Source: an uncultured bacterium
Lineage (GTDB): Bacteria; Verrucomicrobiota; Verrucomicrobiia; Verrucomicrobiales; V1-33
DNA: 47,841 nucleotides
Assembly: GCA_903954065.1 (NCBI GenBank)
Contig: CAJBME010000126.1
Location: 1-47,841, forward strand
Direction of reading: 5' to 3'
The translations under genes and the position numbers were made by a program. Under the pieces are notes generated by a model that saw nothing but the letters and a program-made list of their open reading frames with translations, was not told where the DNA came from and made no database searches. Shown piece after piece: positions 16,557 to 27,632 of the stretch. Position 1 is the first letter of the stretch. Every line of letters starts with the position of its first letter.

Positions 16557-19500
16557 TCAGCGTTTCATTAAGGTTTCGTCCAGATTGAGCAGGACACTGG
16601 CCACTGTCGTCCAGGCGGCGAGTTCGACGGGGTCGGCGTCCGGAGGTAGGGGGCCGACCGGTTGGGTGGCCATATCGGCGGCTTTGGTGGGTTCTTGTCG
16701 GTAAAACGCCAGAGCTTGTTCTCGCAGGGCGAGGAGGCGCTGGCTTTCGGTGGTAGACGGGGAGCGAGCGAGGACCAGCTGGAATCCGTCGTGAATGACC
16801 TGCGCCGGGGATTTGGTTTTGGTGGCGACGCGGCGGGCTAGCGCCTGAGCGGCCTCCACAAAAACGGGATCATTCATGGTGACCAGCGCTTGGAGCGGGG
16901 TGTTACTCGGGCTGCGCCGCAGGGTACACACTTCTCGGTTGGGGGCGTCAAACGTGGTCATCGATGGATACGGGCTGGTTCTTCTCCATTCCGTGTAGAG
17001 GCCGCGCCGCAACCGGTCTTCGCCTTCGCTCGGCTGCCAGTCGAGGCCGCCACCAAAGGCGGCGGCGAGACCGAGGGACGGTCGCACCGGGCGTACCGGG
17101 GGGCCGAACATCTTTGCTGAAAGCAGGCCGCTGGCCGCCAGTGCTTGGTCGCGCACCATTTCTGCCGTGAGGCGCACCCGCGGGCCGCGGGCCAGCAGCC
17201 GGTTCTCAGGATCACGTTCGGCCGCGCCAGGAACGAGTTTCGATGATTGGCGGTACGTGGATGAAGTGACGATCAGTTTCAGGAACGACTTGAGATCCCA
17301 CTTTTGACGAACGAGTTCGGTGGCCAGCCAGTCGAGTAATTCCGGGTGCGACGGCTGGTCGCCCTGAGCTCCGAATTCTTCGCTGGTCCGCACGAGGCCC
17401 AAACCGAAGAGTGATTCCCAATACCGATTGGCAATGACGCGGGCGGTCAGCGGGTTGTTTTCATCGACCAGCCAGCGGGCGAGGGTCAGGCGGTTTTTCG
17501 GAGCGTCGGCGGGCAGCGGATGCCAAGCGGCGGGCACGCCGGCGGTGACGGTGTCTCCGGGGGTTAGGTAATTTCCCCGCAGCTGAATGTGGGTGGTGCG
17601 GTGCTGATCGGGCGGCAGTTCCCGGAAGACGGGCACGGTGACGGGCGGCATGGAGTCGAGCTGGGCGCGCAGACTGGTGGTGGCTTCGCGGTCGGCGGCC
17701 AGTTCAGGGGAGATTTCCTCGAGATAGAAGGCGGTGAGGCGCGCGCGGGATGCCTCATCGCGCTCGGATGCGGGCCGCGCCAAATCCTGCGCGAGGCGCG
17801 CCGGGACTGGCTGCAGCGAGGTGATGGCGGGGTCGCTGGTGGCGCTGAGGCGGAACCGGCCGAGCGTGTGGTTGGCGAACGCGGATTGTTGTTCGATGGT
17901 GACGCGCAGCGTAGAACCGGGTGTGAGTTCAGCGGGGGCGGAGAGGAAGAGAGTGAGGTCATGGGCCGTTCCGGGGGCGCCGCCGATGGCCCATCCTTTT
18001 TGGCTGCCTCGTTCTTTTTTGCGGGTTTTTGATGCAGCGGACGGCGTGTCACCGGCCACGGCGTCCTCGTCAAAGTCTGGCTGGGAATAATCGGCCATGG
18101 CGCCGGCTAGCGGTAGCGGGCGCCCGCCATCGATGTTGAAGGCAGTGGTGCGGGCGGCCGGGAGGCTTGATTTCTCCCAGACCGGCTGGCGGTTTTCATC
18201 CAAGGCGATAAGGCGGAATCCCTCGAGTCGTTCCGCCGTTTCGACGCGGTTCCAGACGACAATTTTTTCCAGTGGTTGAGCGGAGAGTAGGTCGACTTCC
18301 CACCATGGATCATCGGTTCCATCTGCGGTGTGGGAGACCGATCCTTTGGTGTATTCGCCGTCGGTGGTGCCGTCGATGGCGCGGCTGGCATGGGCGTCGG
18401 CGTAAGTGGACTTTTGGGTGGCGGTTCCTTTGAGGGCGGTATTGGTGCCCTGGCTGATAACCTCGACTTCGGCCAGCTGGAGGATGCGTGCTTTTCCTGG
18501 CAATTCAATGCGCACGTAACGGGCGGAGGGTGCGGGCGCAGTGGCGGGCGGGATGACGGTGGCTTGGATGCGGGTCACGACAAAGTTGCCACCGGCATGA
18601 CCGGGCCCTTGATGGGGAAGTGACGCATGGGGCAGCGCTTCCAGTCGCAGGGCGGTGAGCGGCGGTCCGGCGGTGACGAGGGTGTCGATTTCGTAGGTGT
18701 CGGTGGCGGCGGTGGCGGGCACGGTGATGGTGCCATCTGGTTCCTGGCTCATGCTGAGCCCGGCTTTTGAGCGCAGGGTGGTGGGATGGAGCGACTGCCA
18801 TTCCGGAGTGATGGGAAATCCGGCGGCCCACTCGGTGGCGGCGGCCTGCAGGGCGGGAGTAGGCGAGTGGAGACGCGTGTTGATGGCGGCTAGTTCCGCC
18901 TCGATTTTCTGTCGTTGTTGTTTTTGGGTATCGCTGAAGAGGCTGAGGAGCGGGGCTTCGTCTCGCTGGTCGGCATCGGCGGTATTGTTAAAAAAGGCGA
19001 AGACTTGGAAATATTCGGCGTGGGTGATGGGGTCGTATTTATGGGTGTGGCACTGGGCGCAGGCCATGGACGTCCCCATCCACGTGGCGAGGGTGGTGTT
19101 GACCCGGTCGACGACGGCGGCGTTGCGGAATTCCTCGTCATTCGTGCCTCCCTCGCTGTTGGTCATGGTATTGCGATGGAAGGCGGTGGCGGTCAGTTGC
19201 TCCTCGCTCGGCTTGGGCAGCAAATCGCCGGCGATTTGCTCCAAGGTGAATTGATCGAACGGTTTGTTGGCGTTGAATGATTTGATGACGTAGTCGCGAT
19301 ACGCCCAGATGGTCCGGGCCGGGTCGTCAGCGTAACCGGCCGAATCGGCATAACGGGCCAGATCCAGCCATTGCCGCGCCCAATGCTCGCCATAGGCTGG
19401 GGAGGCGAGGAGGGTGTCGACAAACCGTTCATAAGCCTGGGGCAACTGATCATGAACAAAGGCCATGACTTGTTCTGGCGATGGCGGTAGTCCAGTCAGA

Positions 19501-20045
19501 TCGAGGGCGGCGCGGCGGGCCAGCGTCTCGCGGTCGGCTTCGGCCTGCGGGGTCAACTTTTCGCGTTCGAGGCGGTCGAGGACGAAGGCGTCGACGGGAT
19601 GGATTCCGGCTTTGGGTGGCTCGATTCGGACGGGTTTTTCATAGGACCAGTGTTTTGAGAAGCCGGCGCCTTCGGTGATCCATTGCGAGAGCAGGGCAAT
19701 TTCGTCGGCAGTGATTTTTTTCGCCGACTGAGGTGGTGGCATGACGTCGTCCGGGTCTGTGGACGTGATACGGGCGATGATGTCGCTGTGTTCCGGGTGC
19801 CCTGGGACGACGGCTTTTTTGCCGCCGTCGAGCAGCATGCGGGCGCCTTCTTCGGTATCGAGCCGCAGGCCACCACTGCCGCTGGGTCCGCCCTTGCGTT
19901 CAGCTTCGTCTGGGCCGTGGCACATGACGCAGTTGTTGGAAAGGATGGGACGGATGTCTCTGGCGAACGACAGCGGACCGCGGGGGGCGGCTGCGGCTGC
20001 GGCGGTGGTCAGCAGCAAAAGTCCGAGCGTGCGCGCGGCGGTCAT
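16557..20045 (-). CDS. PSCyt1-DUF1549-DUF1553 (PSD1) cytochrome c protein with discoidin insert, module 2
   Basis: 1162 residues. Signal peptide ([20 protein letters not shown]), then the haem motif CVMCH (Cys39, Cys42, His43) in [19 protein letters not shown]1549 runs from about 135 to 350 and includes [12 protein letters not shown] near 328. The insert holds an F5/8 type C (discoidin) domain at about 535-640 ([33 protein letters not shown]). DUF1553 runs from about 850 to 1120 ([38 protein letters not shown]). Discoidin domains usually bind carbohydrate, so this insert may recognise a glycan. The frame is open to 20126, but the ATG at 20045 starts the signal peptide directly and is preferred. 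First gene of a two-gene operon with DUF1501. Confidence 0.92.
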   Translation of the reverse strand: MTAARTLGLLLLTTAAAAAAPRGPLSFARDIRPILSNNCVMCHGPDEAERKGGPSGSGGLRLDTEEGARMLLDGGKKAVVPGHPEHSDIIARITSTDPDDVMPPPQSAKKITADEIALLSQWITEGAGFSKHWSYEKPVRIEPPKAGIHPVDAFVLDRLEREKLTPQAEADRETLARRAALDLTGLPPSPEQVMAFVHDQLPQAYERFVDTLLASPAYGEHWARQWLDLARYADSAGYADDPARTIWAYRDYVIKSFNANKPFDQFTLEQIAGDLLPKPSEEQLTATAFHRNTMTNSEGGTNDEEFRNAAVVDRVNTTLATWMGTSMACAQCHTHKYDPITHAEYFQVFAFFNNTADADQRDEAPLLSLFSDTQKQQRQKIEAELAAINTRLHSPTPALQAAATEWAAGFPITPEWQSLHPTTLRSKAGLSMSQEPDGTITVPATAATDTYEIDTLVTAGPPLTALRLEALPHASLPHQGPGHAGGNFVVTRIQATVIPPATAPAPSARYVRIELPGKARILQLAEVEVISQGTNTALKGTATQKSTYADAHASRAIDGTTDGEYTKGSVSHTADGTDDPWWEVDLLSAQPLEKIVVWNRVETAERLEGFRLIALDENRQPVWEKSSLPAARTTAFNIDGGRPLPLAGAMADYSQPDFDEDAVAGDTPSAASKTRKKERGSQKGWAIGGAPGTAHDLTLFLSAPAELTPGSTLRVTIEQQSAFANHTLGRFRLSATSDPAITSLQPVPARLAQDLARPASERDEASRARLTAFYLEEISPELAADREATTSLRAQLDSMPPVTVPVFRELPPDQHRTTHIQLRGNYLTPGDTVTAGVPAAWHPLPADAPKNRLTLARWLVDENNPLTARVIANRYWESLFGLGLVRTSEEFGAQGDQPSHPELLDWLATELVRQKWDLKSFLKLIVTSSTYRQSSKLVPGAAERDPENRLLARGPRVRLTAEMVRDQALAASGLLSAKMFGPPVRPVRPSLGLAAAFGGGLDWQPSEGEDRLRRGLYTEWRRTSPYPSMTTFDAPNREVCTLRRSPSNTPLQALVTMNDPVFVEAAQALARRVATKTKSPAQVIHDGFQLVLARSPSTTESQRLLALREQALAFYRQEPTKAADMATQPVGPLPPDADPVELAAWTTVASVLLNLDETLMKR

Positions 20046-20290
20046 CGGGTGACGCCTAGGGCGGGTGACATTGTGCGAGATCTGGCCGGAGCGAAACCGG
20101 GCAGGGATGATGGGGTCAGGTGTCATGAGGGCGTCACATCACAATGGTGGGCGGCGTGCCATCAAAGGAATGGCAAACCACATCATACTTGTCGCGATAC
20201 GCTTGAGTAAAACCAGAAAATAAGACGCAGAGGACCCGAGGCGGCGGCCTGATTGTGGGGGTGGCATCTGCCTGATGAGGTCAACGGGGA

Positions 20291-20328
20291 GTGCAATTTG
20301 ATGGACCTGAATGGCGGATCAGTGCAAT
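20291..20328. promoter_or_regulatory. Direct repeats GTGCAAT in a divergent intergenic region
   Basis: GTGCAAT occurs at 20291-20297 and again at 20322-20328, 31 bp apart (about three helical turns). It is followed by the palindrome ATGATCAT at 20333-20340. The region (20046-20357) separates module 2 (-) from the SGNH hydrolase gene (+), so the repeats could be a shared regulator site. Nothing else recognisable lies in this 312-bp gap. Confidence 0.25.
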
Positions 20329-20357
20329 ATGGATGATCATTCATTTTATTTATTTCT

Positions 20358-21161
20358 ATGCACACGAGCCCCGCGATTTCTGCTGACGATTTTGATTCTT
20401 CCAAGGTGATTTCTCATGGTGTGGGGACGTCCTCATCGCGGTTTTTAGGGGCTGCGTTGGCGGTGGCGGCTTTGGGCGTACATCTGATCATGGCTCCGGC
20501 GGCCATGGCCGAACCCGCCGTCAAACCGAACCAGAAGATTGCTTTTATGGGAGATTCCATCACCCAGCAGGGGGCGGAGCCGGATGGGTATGTCACCTTG
20601 GTTATCAAAGGGCTGGCGGCGGTCGGGGTGAAGGCGTCATCGATTCCGGCCGGCATCGGCGGCCACAAGTCCGATCAGATGTTGGAGCGTCTGGAACGCG
20701 ACGCGCTAGCCGGGAAGCCAGATTGGATGACGCTGAGCTGCGGGGTGAATGATGTCTGGCATGGCGCCAACGGCGTGCCTTTGGACCAGTATAAGAAAAA
20801 TATCACGCAGATCGTGGAGCGGTGCCAGTCGGCCGGAGTTCAGGTCATGATTTTGACGGCGACGATGATTGGGGAAGACGAGCCCAACGAGAACAACCAA
20901 AAGCTGGCTGCTTACAACGATTTTCTCCGGGCACTGGCGAAGGAGAAGATGTGCTTGCTGGCTGATTTAAATGCGGACATGCAGAAGGCGGTGGCTGCGG
21001 CTGGAGCGGGTCAGGCCGGGGTGTTGCTGACTACGGATGGCGTTCATATGAATCCTGCGGGAAACAAGATGATGGCTGAAGGTGTGCTCAAGGCCTTTGG
21101 GTTGAGCGCGGAGCAGCTGGAGCTGGCTCGCAAAAGCTGGCAAGCCGGGGCGGGTAATTAG
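20358..21161 (+). CDS. Exported SGNH/GDSL-type hydrolase
   Basis: 267 residues. SGNH landmarks are block I FMGDSITQQG near 63-72 (nucleophile Ser), a Gly in GIGGHKSDQMLERL (block II), GVNDVW (block III Asn) and the late DGVHMNPAG (catalytic Asp and His of block V). Family members deacylate sugars or short esters, so acetyl removal from polysaccharides fits the neighbours (inference). The hydrophobic segment SRFLGAALAVAALGVHLIMA ends in APAAMAEPA, a likely signal-peptide cleavage site, but about 27 residues precede it. A GTG start near 20406-20421 is therefore possible. The leader is T-rich (ATTTTATTTATTTCT) with no Shine-Dalgarno sequence. Confidence 0.88.
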   Translation: MHTSPAISADDFDSSKVISHGVGTSSSRFLGAALAVAALGVHLIMAPAAMAEPAVKPNQKIAFMGDSITQQGAEPDGYVTLVIKGLAAVGVKASSIPAGIGGHKSDQMLERLERDALAGKPDWMTLSCGVNDVWHGANGVPLDQYKKNITQIVERCQSAGVQVMILTATMIGEDEPNENNQKLAAYNDFLRALAKEKMCLLADLNADMQKAVAAAGAGQAGVLLTTDGVHMNPAGNKMMAEGVLKAFGLSAEQLELARKSWQAGAGN

Positions 21162-21215
21162 CGCTTTTCTTTCGGCCGGGAAGGAATTGGATAGCGAAAG
21201 CCGAGGTCGGGTCGT

Positions 21216-21236
21216 TGTTCACGTGACGCGTGAACA
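21216..21236. promoter_or_regulatory. Inverted repeat upstream of the CE1-like esterase
   Basis: TGTTCACG and CGTGAACA are separated by five bases, a perfect 8-bp inverted repeat 32 bp before the ATG at 21269. No T-run follows, so an operator or RNA hairpin is more likely than a terminator. Confidence 0.35.
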
Positions 21237-21268
21237 GGGGCTTGCGGCCGTCATTTTATTCTATCTCC

Positions 21269-22438
21269 ATGATTTCGTTTTCCAAATCCCTCGTTCTGAT
21301 GGCCGCGGTTGGGTCCGGCCTCGCTCTTGTTTCCACTACCCTCATGCACGCTCAGGATACGCCTGCCCCTTCCTTACGCCGACCGGGCGCCCGCCAGCAG
21401 ATCATCGGTGGCTCGCCCGAGGTGGGAGCGGACGGACGGGTGACATTTCGTTTTCGATCCGCTAAGGCGGGGCAGGTCGTCGCCCGCGGCCAGTTTGGTG
21501 CGGAGGTCGTGCTGACCAAAGACGGAGAAGACAACTGGTCCGGGACCACTCCCGGGGCGGTGGGAGCTGGGGTTTACGAATACTCGATGGTGGTCGATGG
21601 CACCAGCCTGCCTGATCCGCTCAATCGGGCGCTCAAGCCGCAGCGGTGGCCGGGCTCGAGCATCCTCCACATTCCGGCGGATCCACCCGCCCCATGGGAT
21701 CCGCAGGAGGTGCCGGCCGCTGCGGTTCACCGCCATACAGGGTGGTCAGCCGGACTCGAAACCTGGCGCTCGATCGTCGTTATAACGCCTCCGGGCTTGC
21801 GGGCGGGCGCTGCTGCTGACGCGCCGCTGCCGGTGCTTTACCTGAGTCATGGGTTCAGCGATACCGAAGAGACGTGGACCGTTCATGGCAAGGCCGACCA
21901 GATTTTGGCTTCGCAGGTGGCGGCGGGTCGCGCCCGGCCCATGCTGATTGTTATGCCTGATGCGCACGCTTTGCCTCCTCCCAGAGGGTGGAGTGATGGT
22001 TATGCTGCCGAGAATACCGACGCCTTTGCCCGTGAGCTCATCGATGAAGTTATCCCATTCATCGAGAAAAACTATCCGGTACGCACAGTGGCGGCGCATC
22101 GTGCTTTTGCGGGGCTCTCGATGGGCGGGCGCCATGCTCTGACCCTGGCCTTGCGTCATTCCGATGTGTTTTCGCACATTGGGGCATTTAGTGCGGCACC
22201 GCCTGACGAGCCGACGATGGAGGCTGGACTCCCCCAGGCCGCGCGCCTCAACGACGGGCTCAATCTTTTCTGGATCGCATGCGGGAAAAAAGATTTTCTC
22301 TTTGAGCGCAATGAGGAGGTGCACGCCGCCCTGACCAAGGCCGGAGTCAAACACGACTACGTCGTCACCGAAGGGGATCACAGCTGGCCGGTGTGGCGTC
22401 GTTATCTGGTGGATTTTCTGCCTCTGCTGTTTCGTTGA
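21269..22438 (+). CDS. Exported CE1-like esterase with N-terminal E-set (CBM48-like) domain
   Basis: 389 residues. Signal peptide MISFSKSLVLMAAVGSGLALV to about MHAQ. A beta-sandwich E-set/CBM48-like region (about 55-125, VTFRFRSAKAGQVVARGQF to VYEYSMVVDG) is followed by an alpha/beta hydrolase of the esterase D / feruloyl-esterase type. The latter has VLYLSHGFSDTEETW, PMLIVMPDAHA, the nucleophile elbow GLSMGGRHAL, an acid in IACGKKDFLF and the catalytic His in EGDHSWPVWRRYL. This layout is typical of secreted XynZ-type feruloyl or acetyl-xylan esterases, which release acyl groups from plant polysaccharides; the exact ester is not determined. The ATG at 21269 was chosen over upstream GTG/TTG-type starts because it begins the signal peptide. 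The 200 bp to the next gene contain no recognisable feature. Confidence 0.87.
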   Translation: MISFSKSLVLMAAVGSGLALVSTTLMHAQDTPAPSLRRPGARQQIIGGSPEVGADGRVTFRFRSAKAGQVVARGQFGAEVVLTKDGEDNWSGTTPGAVGAGVYEYSMVVDGTSLPDPLNRALKPQRWPGSSILHIPADPPAPWDPQEVPAAAVHRHTGWSAGLETWRSIVVITPPGLRAGAAADAPLPVLYLSHGFSDTEETWTVHGKADQILASQVAAGRARPMLIVMPDAHALPPPRGWSDGYAAENTDAFARELIDEVIPFIEKNYPVRTVAAHRAFAGLSMGGRHALTLALRHSDVFSHIGAFSAAPPDEPTMEAGLPQAARLNDGLNLFWIACGKKDFLFERNEEVHAALTKAGVKHDYVVTEGDHSWPVWRRYLVDFLPLLFR

Positions 22439-22638
22439 TCCTAGAAGTGGATCAGGCACCGGTGGCCATCGCCGGTGAGCTGGGCGATGAGGGTGGTCGG
22501 GACGTATGTCTCTGGGTAAGGCGGGGTCGACCGATGATGCGGGTTGCCCTGATCCCGGAAGCAGGTTGAGCAGGACGGGCGGGGGCATAGAATTGTGGAT
22601 ATTCTGTTGATTTGTTTTGTCTTCCTTTTGATTTTCTG

Positions 22639-25600
22639 ATGTCATTCTCGAGTCAGTGGCGACCTTTGCGGGTGGTGATTTTGGCGGCTGTAGCGGCCGC
22701 GAGTGGGGGTGTGCGGGCGGAGGTTGAGTATGTGGGGCAGGTGAAGCCGTTGTTGCGGGAGCGGTGTTATGCGTGTCATGGGGCTTTGAAGCAGGAAGGC
22801 GGCTTGCGGCTGGACACGGCTCGAATGATTCTTCGAGGGGGTGATTCGGGGGGGGCGGTCATACCTGGCGATGCGGCTGGCAGTCTGCTGGTGGCGCGGG
22901 TGATGGCGGGCGACGAGGACGAGCGGATGCCTCCGGAGCATGAAGGCGAACTTTTTAATCCTGGGCAGGTTCAGGTCTTGAGAGACTGGATTGATGCTGG
23001 GGCGGTGGCTCCGGACGACGAGTTGCCGGAGACTGATCCGCAGGATCATTGGGCCTTTCGTCCGCTGGCGAGGCCGCCTGTGCCGGCGGGGGACGGGCTG
23101 AGCGGGGGGCATCCGGTAGATGCTTTTATTGAGGCGCAGCATCGTGTGCACGGGATTGTACCGCAGCCGGAGGCGTCACCGGAAGTCGTCTGGCGGCGGT
23201 TGTATTTTGATCTCGTCGGGCTGCCGCCCGGGCTCGATGACCTAGAAGCGGCTGGGCGTGGGGGAAAAGAGGATCAACGGGCGCAGTACAAGACGGCGGT
23301 GGATCGACTGCTGGCTGATCCACGGCATGGCGAGCGATGGGGACGCCACTGGATGGATGTCTGGCGGTACAGCGATTGGTGGGGGCTCGGCGATCAGTTA
23401 CGCAACAGCCAAAAGCACATGTGGCACTGGCGCGATTGGATTGTGGAGTCGCTGAACGAAGACGTGTCGTATGCGGAAATGGTTCGTCTGATGCTGGCGG
23501 CCGACGAGTTGCATCCGGGAGACATGTCCAAGCTGCGGGCCACCGGATTTCTGGCGCGGAACTTTTTCCTGTTTAACCGCCATCCGTGGATGGAGGAAAC
23601 GGTGGAACACGTGAGCAAAGGCCTGATGGGATTGACGGTTAATTGCGCCAAGTGTCACGATCACAAATACGATCCAGTCTCGCAGCTCGATTATTACCGA
23701 ATCAGGGCTTTTTTTGAGCCTTATCAGGTGCGGCTCGACATGGTTCCGGGAGAAGTCGATTTCGAGCGTGACGGGGTGCCGAGAGTTTACGATGGTTTGT
23801 TGGATGAACCGACATGGAGGTTTATCCGTGGTGATGAGGCGCGGCCTGACCGGACGACGGTCATGACTCCTGGGGTGCCGTCGATTTTGGCGTTGGGTGA
23901 GTTGGTGGTGCGACCGGTGGCATTGCCACCGGTGGCGTGGCAACCGGAGCGGCAGCCGTGGGTGATTGACGCGCATGTGGCGGCGGCGCGCGGGCAGTTG
24001 GTGGCGGCTGAGCGGGCGCGATTGACGGCTGAGGAAGAAGTGGCTCGTGCGCAGCAGCGGCTGTTGGAGGCGGAAGCGACTTCGGCGGTGGTGTCTGGGG
24101 TGGCGGCGGCGCCGTTGGCGGGGGTGATGACCGAGGGTTTTGCGTCGATGGACTCGGAGCGTTGGAGTTTGCTGGGGGGTGAGTGGTCGCTGACGCCGGG
24201 CGGGCTTGAGCAAAAGAGTGACGGGCCGGTGACGGCGGCTCTCCGGTTTTTGGAGCCAGTGCCGCGAGATTTTGATGTCACGCTGCGATTCACCACGCTG
24301 GGGGGCAGCCAGTGGCGCAGTGTGGGACTGGCTTTTGACGGTCCGGGTCGACCGGTGGAAGAACCGCTGACGCCGGAGGAGAGTGAGATCTCGGTGTATG
24401 CCAGCGCTTTTGCCGGGGGGCCGAAAGTGCAGGCGGCTTTCCGTCGTGGATCGGAATCGCAGTATCCAGGTGATGGCGCGTCGCCGCGCCCGGTGACGGC
24501 CGGACAAGAGCACCGCCTGCGGGTCCAAGTGCGGGATACCTTGGTTAATGTGTTTTTCGATGGCGAGCCGGTACTGGCGTGGCGCTCGCCCTTGCCGCGG
24601 CGTCCAGGGTGCCTGCAATTCACCACCTTTGATGCATTGGCGATTTTCCATGAAATCACGATCGCGCCGCTGGCCGAGGATGTTCGTTTGCGGGAGCCTA
24701 GCGAGCCGGTCCCGCCGGCTTCTACGCTGGCGGGAGCGCGTGCGCAGCAGGCGGCGGCGGCGGCTCGACTGCAAACGGCCGCGCAGGCGGAGGTGGTAGC
24801 GGCGGCTCGGGTGCGGAGTATCGAGACCCGCGGGGAAGCGATGCGCGTCCGGTGGAATGAGTCTGGTGACAAGGTGGCCGGGCTGCCGTCGCTAGCGGCG
24901 GCGGCAGTGGTGGCCGGACGCGAGCTGGAAGCGGCCCAGGCTCGGCTGGCGGTGTATGAGAAGGAAGAACGACTCTTGACGGCGGCACCCGAGCAAAAAG
25001 AAGCGGTCGATAAGGAACTGCGGGAGGCCCGCGATGCATTGGACCGGGCGGCGGCGGCGGTGCATGAGCCGGTGGCGGCAGATGCTTCATGGGCCGGACT
25101 GGTTGGCGCTCGGTGGACGCCCACGCGCTTTCGCAATTCGTCCGCCGATGATCCAGACGTTCCGTTTCCTCAAGTCAGCACCGGTCGGCGGACCGCCCTC
25201 GCTGAGTGGATCACCGACCCCCGTCACCCGCTCACGGCGCGGGTGGCCGTCAACCATCTCTGGGCCCGCCACATGGGGCAACCGTTGGTGGCGACTCTGT
25301 TTGATTTCGGCCGTAAGGGCGCGGCCCCTACGCATCCGGAACTGCTCGACTGGCTGGCGGTCGAATTTATCGAAAGTGGATGGAGCATGAAGCACCTGCA
25401 CCGCTTGATCGTGACCTCGGCGGCGTATCGCAGGTCCTCTTCGGTGGCTGGCGCCGAATCGTCGCTCGCCGTGGATCCCGACAATCGCCACTTGTGGCGC
25501 CGCACACCCGTTCGGCTCGACGCCGAAGTCGTCCGTGATTCCATCCTCGCACACAGCGGGACACTCGACCTCACCATGGGAGGGCCGCCCGTGCTGGCGG

Positions 25601-26046
25601 CCCAACAGGACGCCTCCCTCCGCCGCAGTCTGTACTTTTTTCATTCCAACAATGAAAGAAATATGTTTCTGACGACGTTCGACGGGCCTGCTGCCAAAGA
25701 GTGTTATCAACGCGATCAAAGCATTGTTCCCCAGCAGGCGCTGGCCCTGTCCAATAGCGGGTTGGTGCATGAGGCGTCGCAACGGATTGCCGCGAGGTTG
25801 TCGCGTCCGGTGGACGGAGCGGCGGATGGGCCGGCTGCAGCGGATGCGGTGGTTGATGACCTAGAATTTATCCGGCGCGCGTGGATGGTTTTGGTAGCGA
25901 TTCATCCGGGTGAGGCGGAAGTGGCGGCGTGTCGGAGAGCGTTGGCGGAGTGGCGGCGGCTAGAGCCAACGGTTTCCGAGGTGGCGGTTCGTGCTCATTT
26001 GGTGTGGTCGTTGATCAACCACAATGATTTTGTCACCCAGCGTTAA
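22639..26046 (+). CDS. PSCyt1-DUF1549-DUF1553 (PSD1) cytochrome c protein with LamG-like insert, module 3
   Basis: 1135 residues. Signal peptide (about 1-28), haem motif CYACH (Cys43, Cys46, His47). DUF1549 runs from about 157 to 370 with [11 protein letters not shown] near 337. A concanavalin/LamG-like beta domain lies at about 500-685 ([57 protein letters not shown]), similar in outline to 3-keto-disaccharide hydrolase/DUF1080 sandwiches. An Ala/Glu/Arg-rich coiled-coil-like region follows (about 690-830), then DUF1553 (about 851-1110, [20 protein letters not shown]). The ATG at 22639 starts the signal peptide; an upstream TTG at 22612 is less likely. From about 25100 onward the coding strand turns visibly more C-rich than the first two thirds. 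Three bases separate it from DUF1501. Confidence 0.92.
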   Translation: MSFSSQWRPLRVVILAAVAAASGGVRAEVEYVGQVKPLLRERCYACHGALKQEGGLRLDTARMILRGGDSGGAVIPGDAAGSLLVARVMAGDEDERMPPEHEGELFNPGQVQVLRDWIDAGAVAPDDELPETDPQDHWAFRPLARPPVPAGDGLSGGHPVDAFIEAQHRVHGIVPQPEASPEVVWRRLYFDLVGLPPGLDDLEAAGRGGKEDQRAQYKTAVDRLLADPRHGERWGRHWMDVWRYSDWWGLGDQLRNSQKHMWHWRDWIVESLNEDVSYAEMVRLMLAADELHPGDMSKLRATGFLARNFFLFNRHPWMEETVEHVSKGLMGLTVNCAKCHDHKYDPVSQLDYYRIRAFFEPYQVRLDMVPGEVDFERDGVPRVYDGLLDEPTWRFIRGDEARPDRTTVMTPGVPSILALGELVVRPVALPPVAWQPERQPWVIDAHVAAARGQLVAAERARLTAEEEVARAQQRLLEAEATSAVVSGVAAAPLAGVMTEGFASMDSERWSLLGGEWSLTPGGLEQKSDGPVTAALRFLEPVPRDFDVTLRFTTLGGSQWRSVGLAFDGPGRPVEEPLTPEESEISVYASAFAGGPKVQAAFRRGSESQYPGDGASPRPVTAGQEHRLRVQVRDTLVNVFFDGEPVLAWRSPLPRRPGCLQFTTFDALAIFHEITIAPLAEDVRLREPSEPVPPASTLAGARAQQAAAAARLQTAAQAEVVAAARVRSIETRGEAMRVRWNESGDKVAGLPSLAAAAVVAGRELEAAQARLAVYEKEERLLTAAPEQKEAVDKELREARDALDRAAAAVHEPVAADASWAGLVGARWTPTRFRNSSADDPDVPFPQVSTGRRTALAEWITDPRHPLTARVAVNHLWARHMGQPLVATLFDFGRKGAAPTHPELLDWLAVEFIESGWSMKHLHRLIVTSAAYRRSSSVAGAESSLAVDPDNRHLWRRTPVRLDAEVVRDSILAHSGTLDLTMGGPPVLAAQQDASLRRSLYFFHSNNERNMFLTTFDGPAAKECYQRDQSIVPQQALALSNSGLVHEASQRIAARLSRPVDGAADGPAAADAVVDDLEFIRRAWMVLVAIHPGEAEVAACRRALAEWRRLEPTVSEVAVRAHLVWSLINHNDFVTQR

Positions 26047-26049
26047 ACG

Positions 26050-27498
26050 ATGAACTTTCCCCGTCCTAGTTGCATGAATCGTCGTCATTTCCTTGCTGAT
26101 GTTGGTCTTGGTTTTACCGGGCTGGCGTTGGGGGCGATGATGCAGCGCGAGAGCCGGGCGGAGGGAACGTTGTGGTCGCCGCCGGACGGGTTGCCGCAGA
26201 CGGTGCCGAAAGCGAAGAGCGTGATTTGGCTTTTCATGAATGGCGGGGTCAGCCACATGGAGAGTTTCGATCCCAAGCCGATGTTGAACCGGTATGCGGG
26301 CAAGACGATTGCGGAGACGCCGTTTGCGGCGGCCCAAGATCCGGCGCGGCTGGCGCTGGAGCGGCTGCTGGTGCCGGACGCCAATGGCAACCAGCGGAAC
26401 ACGCTGTATCCGTTGCAGGTGGGCTTTAAAAAGCATGGACAGAGCGGCATTGAGGTCAGCGACTGGTTTCCGCAGATTGCCAAGCATGTCGATCGTCTGG
26501 CCGTCGTACGATCGATGTACACGACCGACAGCAACCATGGGGCACAGGCTCAATTTCACACGGGGCGCAACATGTTGGACGGCGAGTTTCCGACGCTGGG
26601 GGCGTGGGTTCATTATGGGCTGGGCAGTTTGAACGATAATCTGCCGCAGTTTATTTCCATGGGGACGCGGGAATACTGGATCAAGAAAGACGGGTTGTAT
26701 CTGGGGCCGGCCCATGACGCGGTGCCCTTGCGGATTGATCCGGTGCGGCCGCTTGATTTTGGCCAACCGGCGCAGCCGGGTGCGGACGGAGTGCGCGGGG
26801 TGGGTATGGATCTGGTGCGCCAGCTGAACGGTCTGCGCGGGGTGGAGTACCCCGATGACCCGATTCTGTCAGCGCGGATCGCGTCCTATGAACTGGCTTG
26901 GCGCATGCAGCAGTCGGTGCCCGAGGTCATGGATTTTTCCAAAGAATCGGACGAGACCAAAGCGCTCTACGGAATTGACCAGCCGCACACCCAAGAATTT
27001 GCCTCCCAGCTTCTGGCGTCGAGGAGACTGGTGGAGCGAGGCGTCCGGTTCATTCAGATCCAGCATGGTGGTGGCGGCGCCGGAGCGTGGGACGCTCACA
27101 GCGGATTAAAAGCCAATCACGAATCGCTAGCACGATCGGTCGACCAGCCGGTGGCCGCTCTGCTGGAGGACCTCAGTCGCCGCGGGCTGCTCGACGAAAC
27201 GCTCGTTGTTTTTGCTACTGAATTCGGCAGGACACCTGGGTCACAGGGGGCGGACGGGCGCGATCACCATATTTACGGATTTAGCGTGTGGATGGCGGGC
27301 GGCGGCATCAAAGGCGGCGTTGTGCACGGGGCCACCGATGAAATCGGGTTCCATGCGGTCGAAAACCGTCACTACGTCACCGACATTCATGCCACCATCT
27401 TGCAGCAGCTGGGGCTGGATTCCCGGCGGTTGGAAATCCCCGGGCGCAAGCGACTGGAGATTGACCACGGCCGACCGATCACCGCGATCATCGGGTGA
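26050..27498 (+). CDS. DUF1501 protein, module 3
   Basis: 482 residues. Tat signal [19 protein letters not shown] at about 10-28, then [21 protein letters not shown] near 58, [56 protein letters not shown], and the C-terminal [21 protein letters not shown]. The last segment replaces the usual LTYRFxGRDxRLTD tail of the two other copies, so this is the most divergent DUF1501 at its C-terminus. It begins 3 bp after the PSD1 stop codon. The operon then runs into the mobile-element scar at 27502. Confidence 0.92.
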   Translation: MNFPRPSCMNRRHFLADVGLGFTGLALGAMMQRESRAEGTLWSPPDGLPQTVPKAKSVIWLFMNGGVSHMESFDPKPMLNRYAGKTIAETPFAAAQDPARLALERLLVPDANGNQRNTLYPLQVGFKKHGQSGIEVSDWFPQIAKHVDRLAVVRSMYTTDSNHGAQAQFHTGRNMLDGEFPTLGAWVHYGLGSLNDNLPQFISMGTREYWIKKDGLYLGPAHDAVPLRIDPVRPLDFGQPAQPGADGVRGVGMDLVRQLNGLRGVEYPDDPILSARIASYELAWRMQQSVPEVMDFSKESDETKALYGIDQPHTQEFASQLLASRRLVERGVRFIQIQHGGGGAGAWDAHSGLKANHESLARSVDQPVAALLEDLSRRGLLDETLVVFATEFGRTPGSQGADGRDHHIYGFSVWMAGGGIKGGVVHGATDEIGFHAVENRHYVTDIHATILQQLGLDSRRLEIPGRKRLEIDHGRPITAIIG

Positions 27499-27501
27499 TT
27501 T

Positions 27502-27533
27502 TGTCAAGATTTGCACACTGACCCCATTTTTCA
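27502..27533. other. Boundary motif at the mobile-element scar
   Basis: TGTCAAGATTTGCACACTGA followed by CCCCATTTTT lies directly between the DUF1501 stop codon and the last bases of the hsdR remnant. From memory, similar TGTCAAG...CTGACCCC sequences occur next to REP-associated transposase genes in other genomes. If so it marks one edge of an insertion that removed the rest of hsdR. The match to such elements is recollection, not a search result. Confidence 0.35.
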
Positions 27534-27632
27534 GTCCTTCTCGGCAAGGACGATGTAGTCCTTCAGGAAGGCCAGTACCTGCGGGATGGCGCAGAAGCTT
27601 TTTACATTGGCTTCCAAACGTCCCAGAACGGA

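Noticed and set aside
22439..22638. Remnant gene between the esterase and module 3
   Set aside because: No frame continues with recognisable protein-like content; the minus-strand frame through it is an extension antisense to the esterase.
23398..25136. Two minus-strand frames of about 450 codons each
   Set aside because: They lie antisense to the module 3 PSD1 gene and have Arg/His/Pro- or Ser/Ala-rich translations without motifs; a by-product of high GC content.
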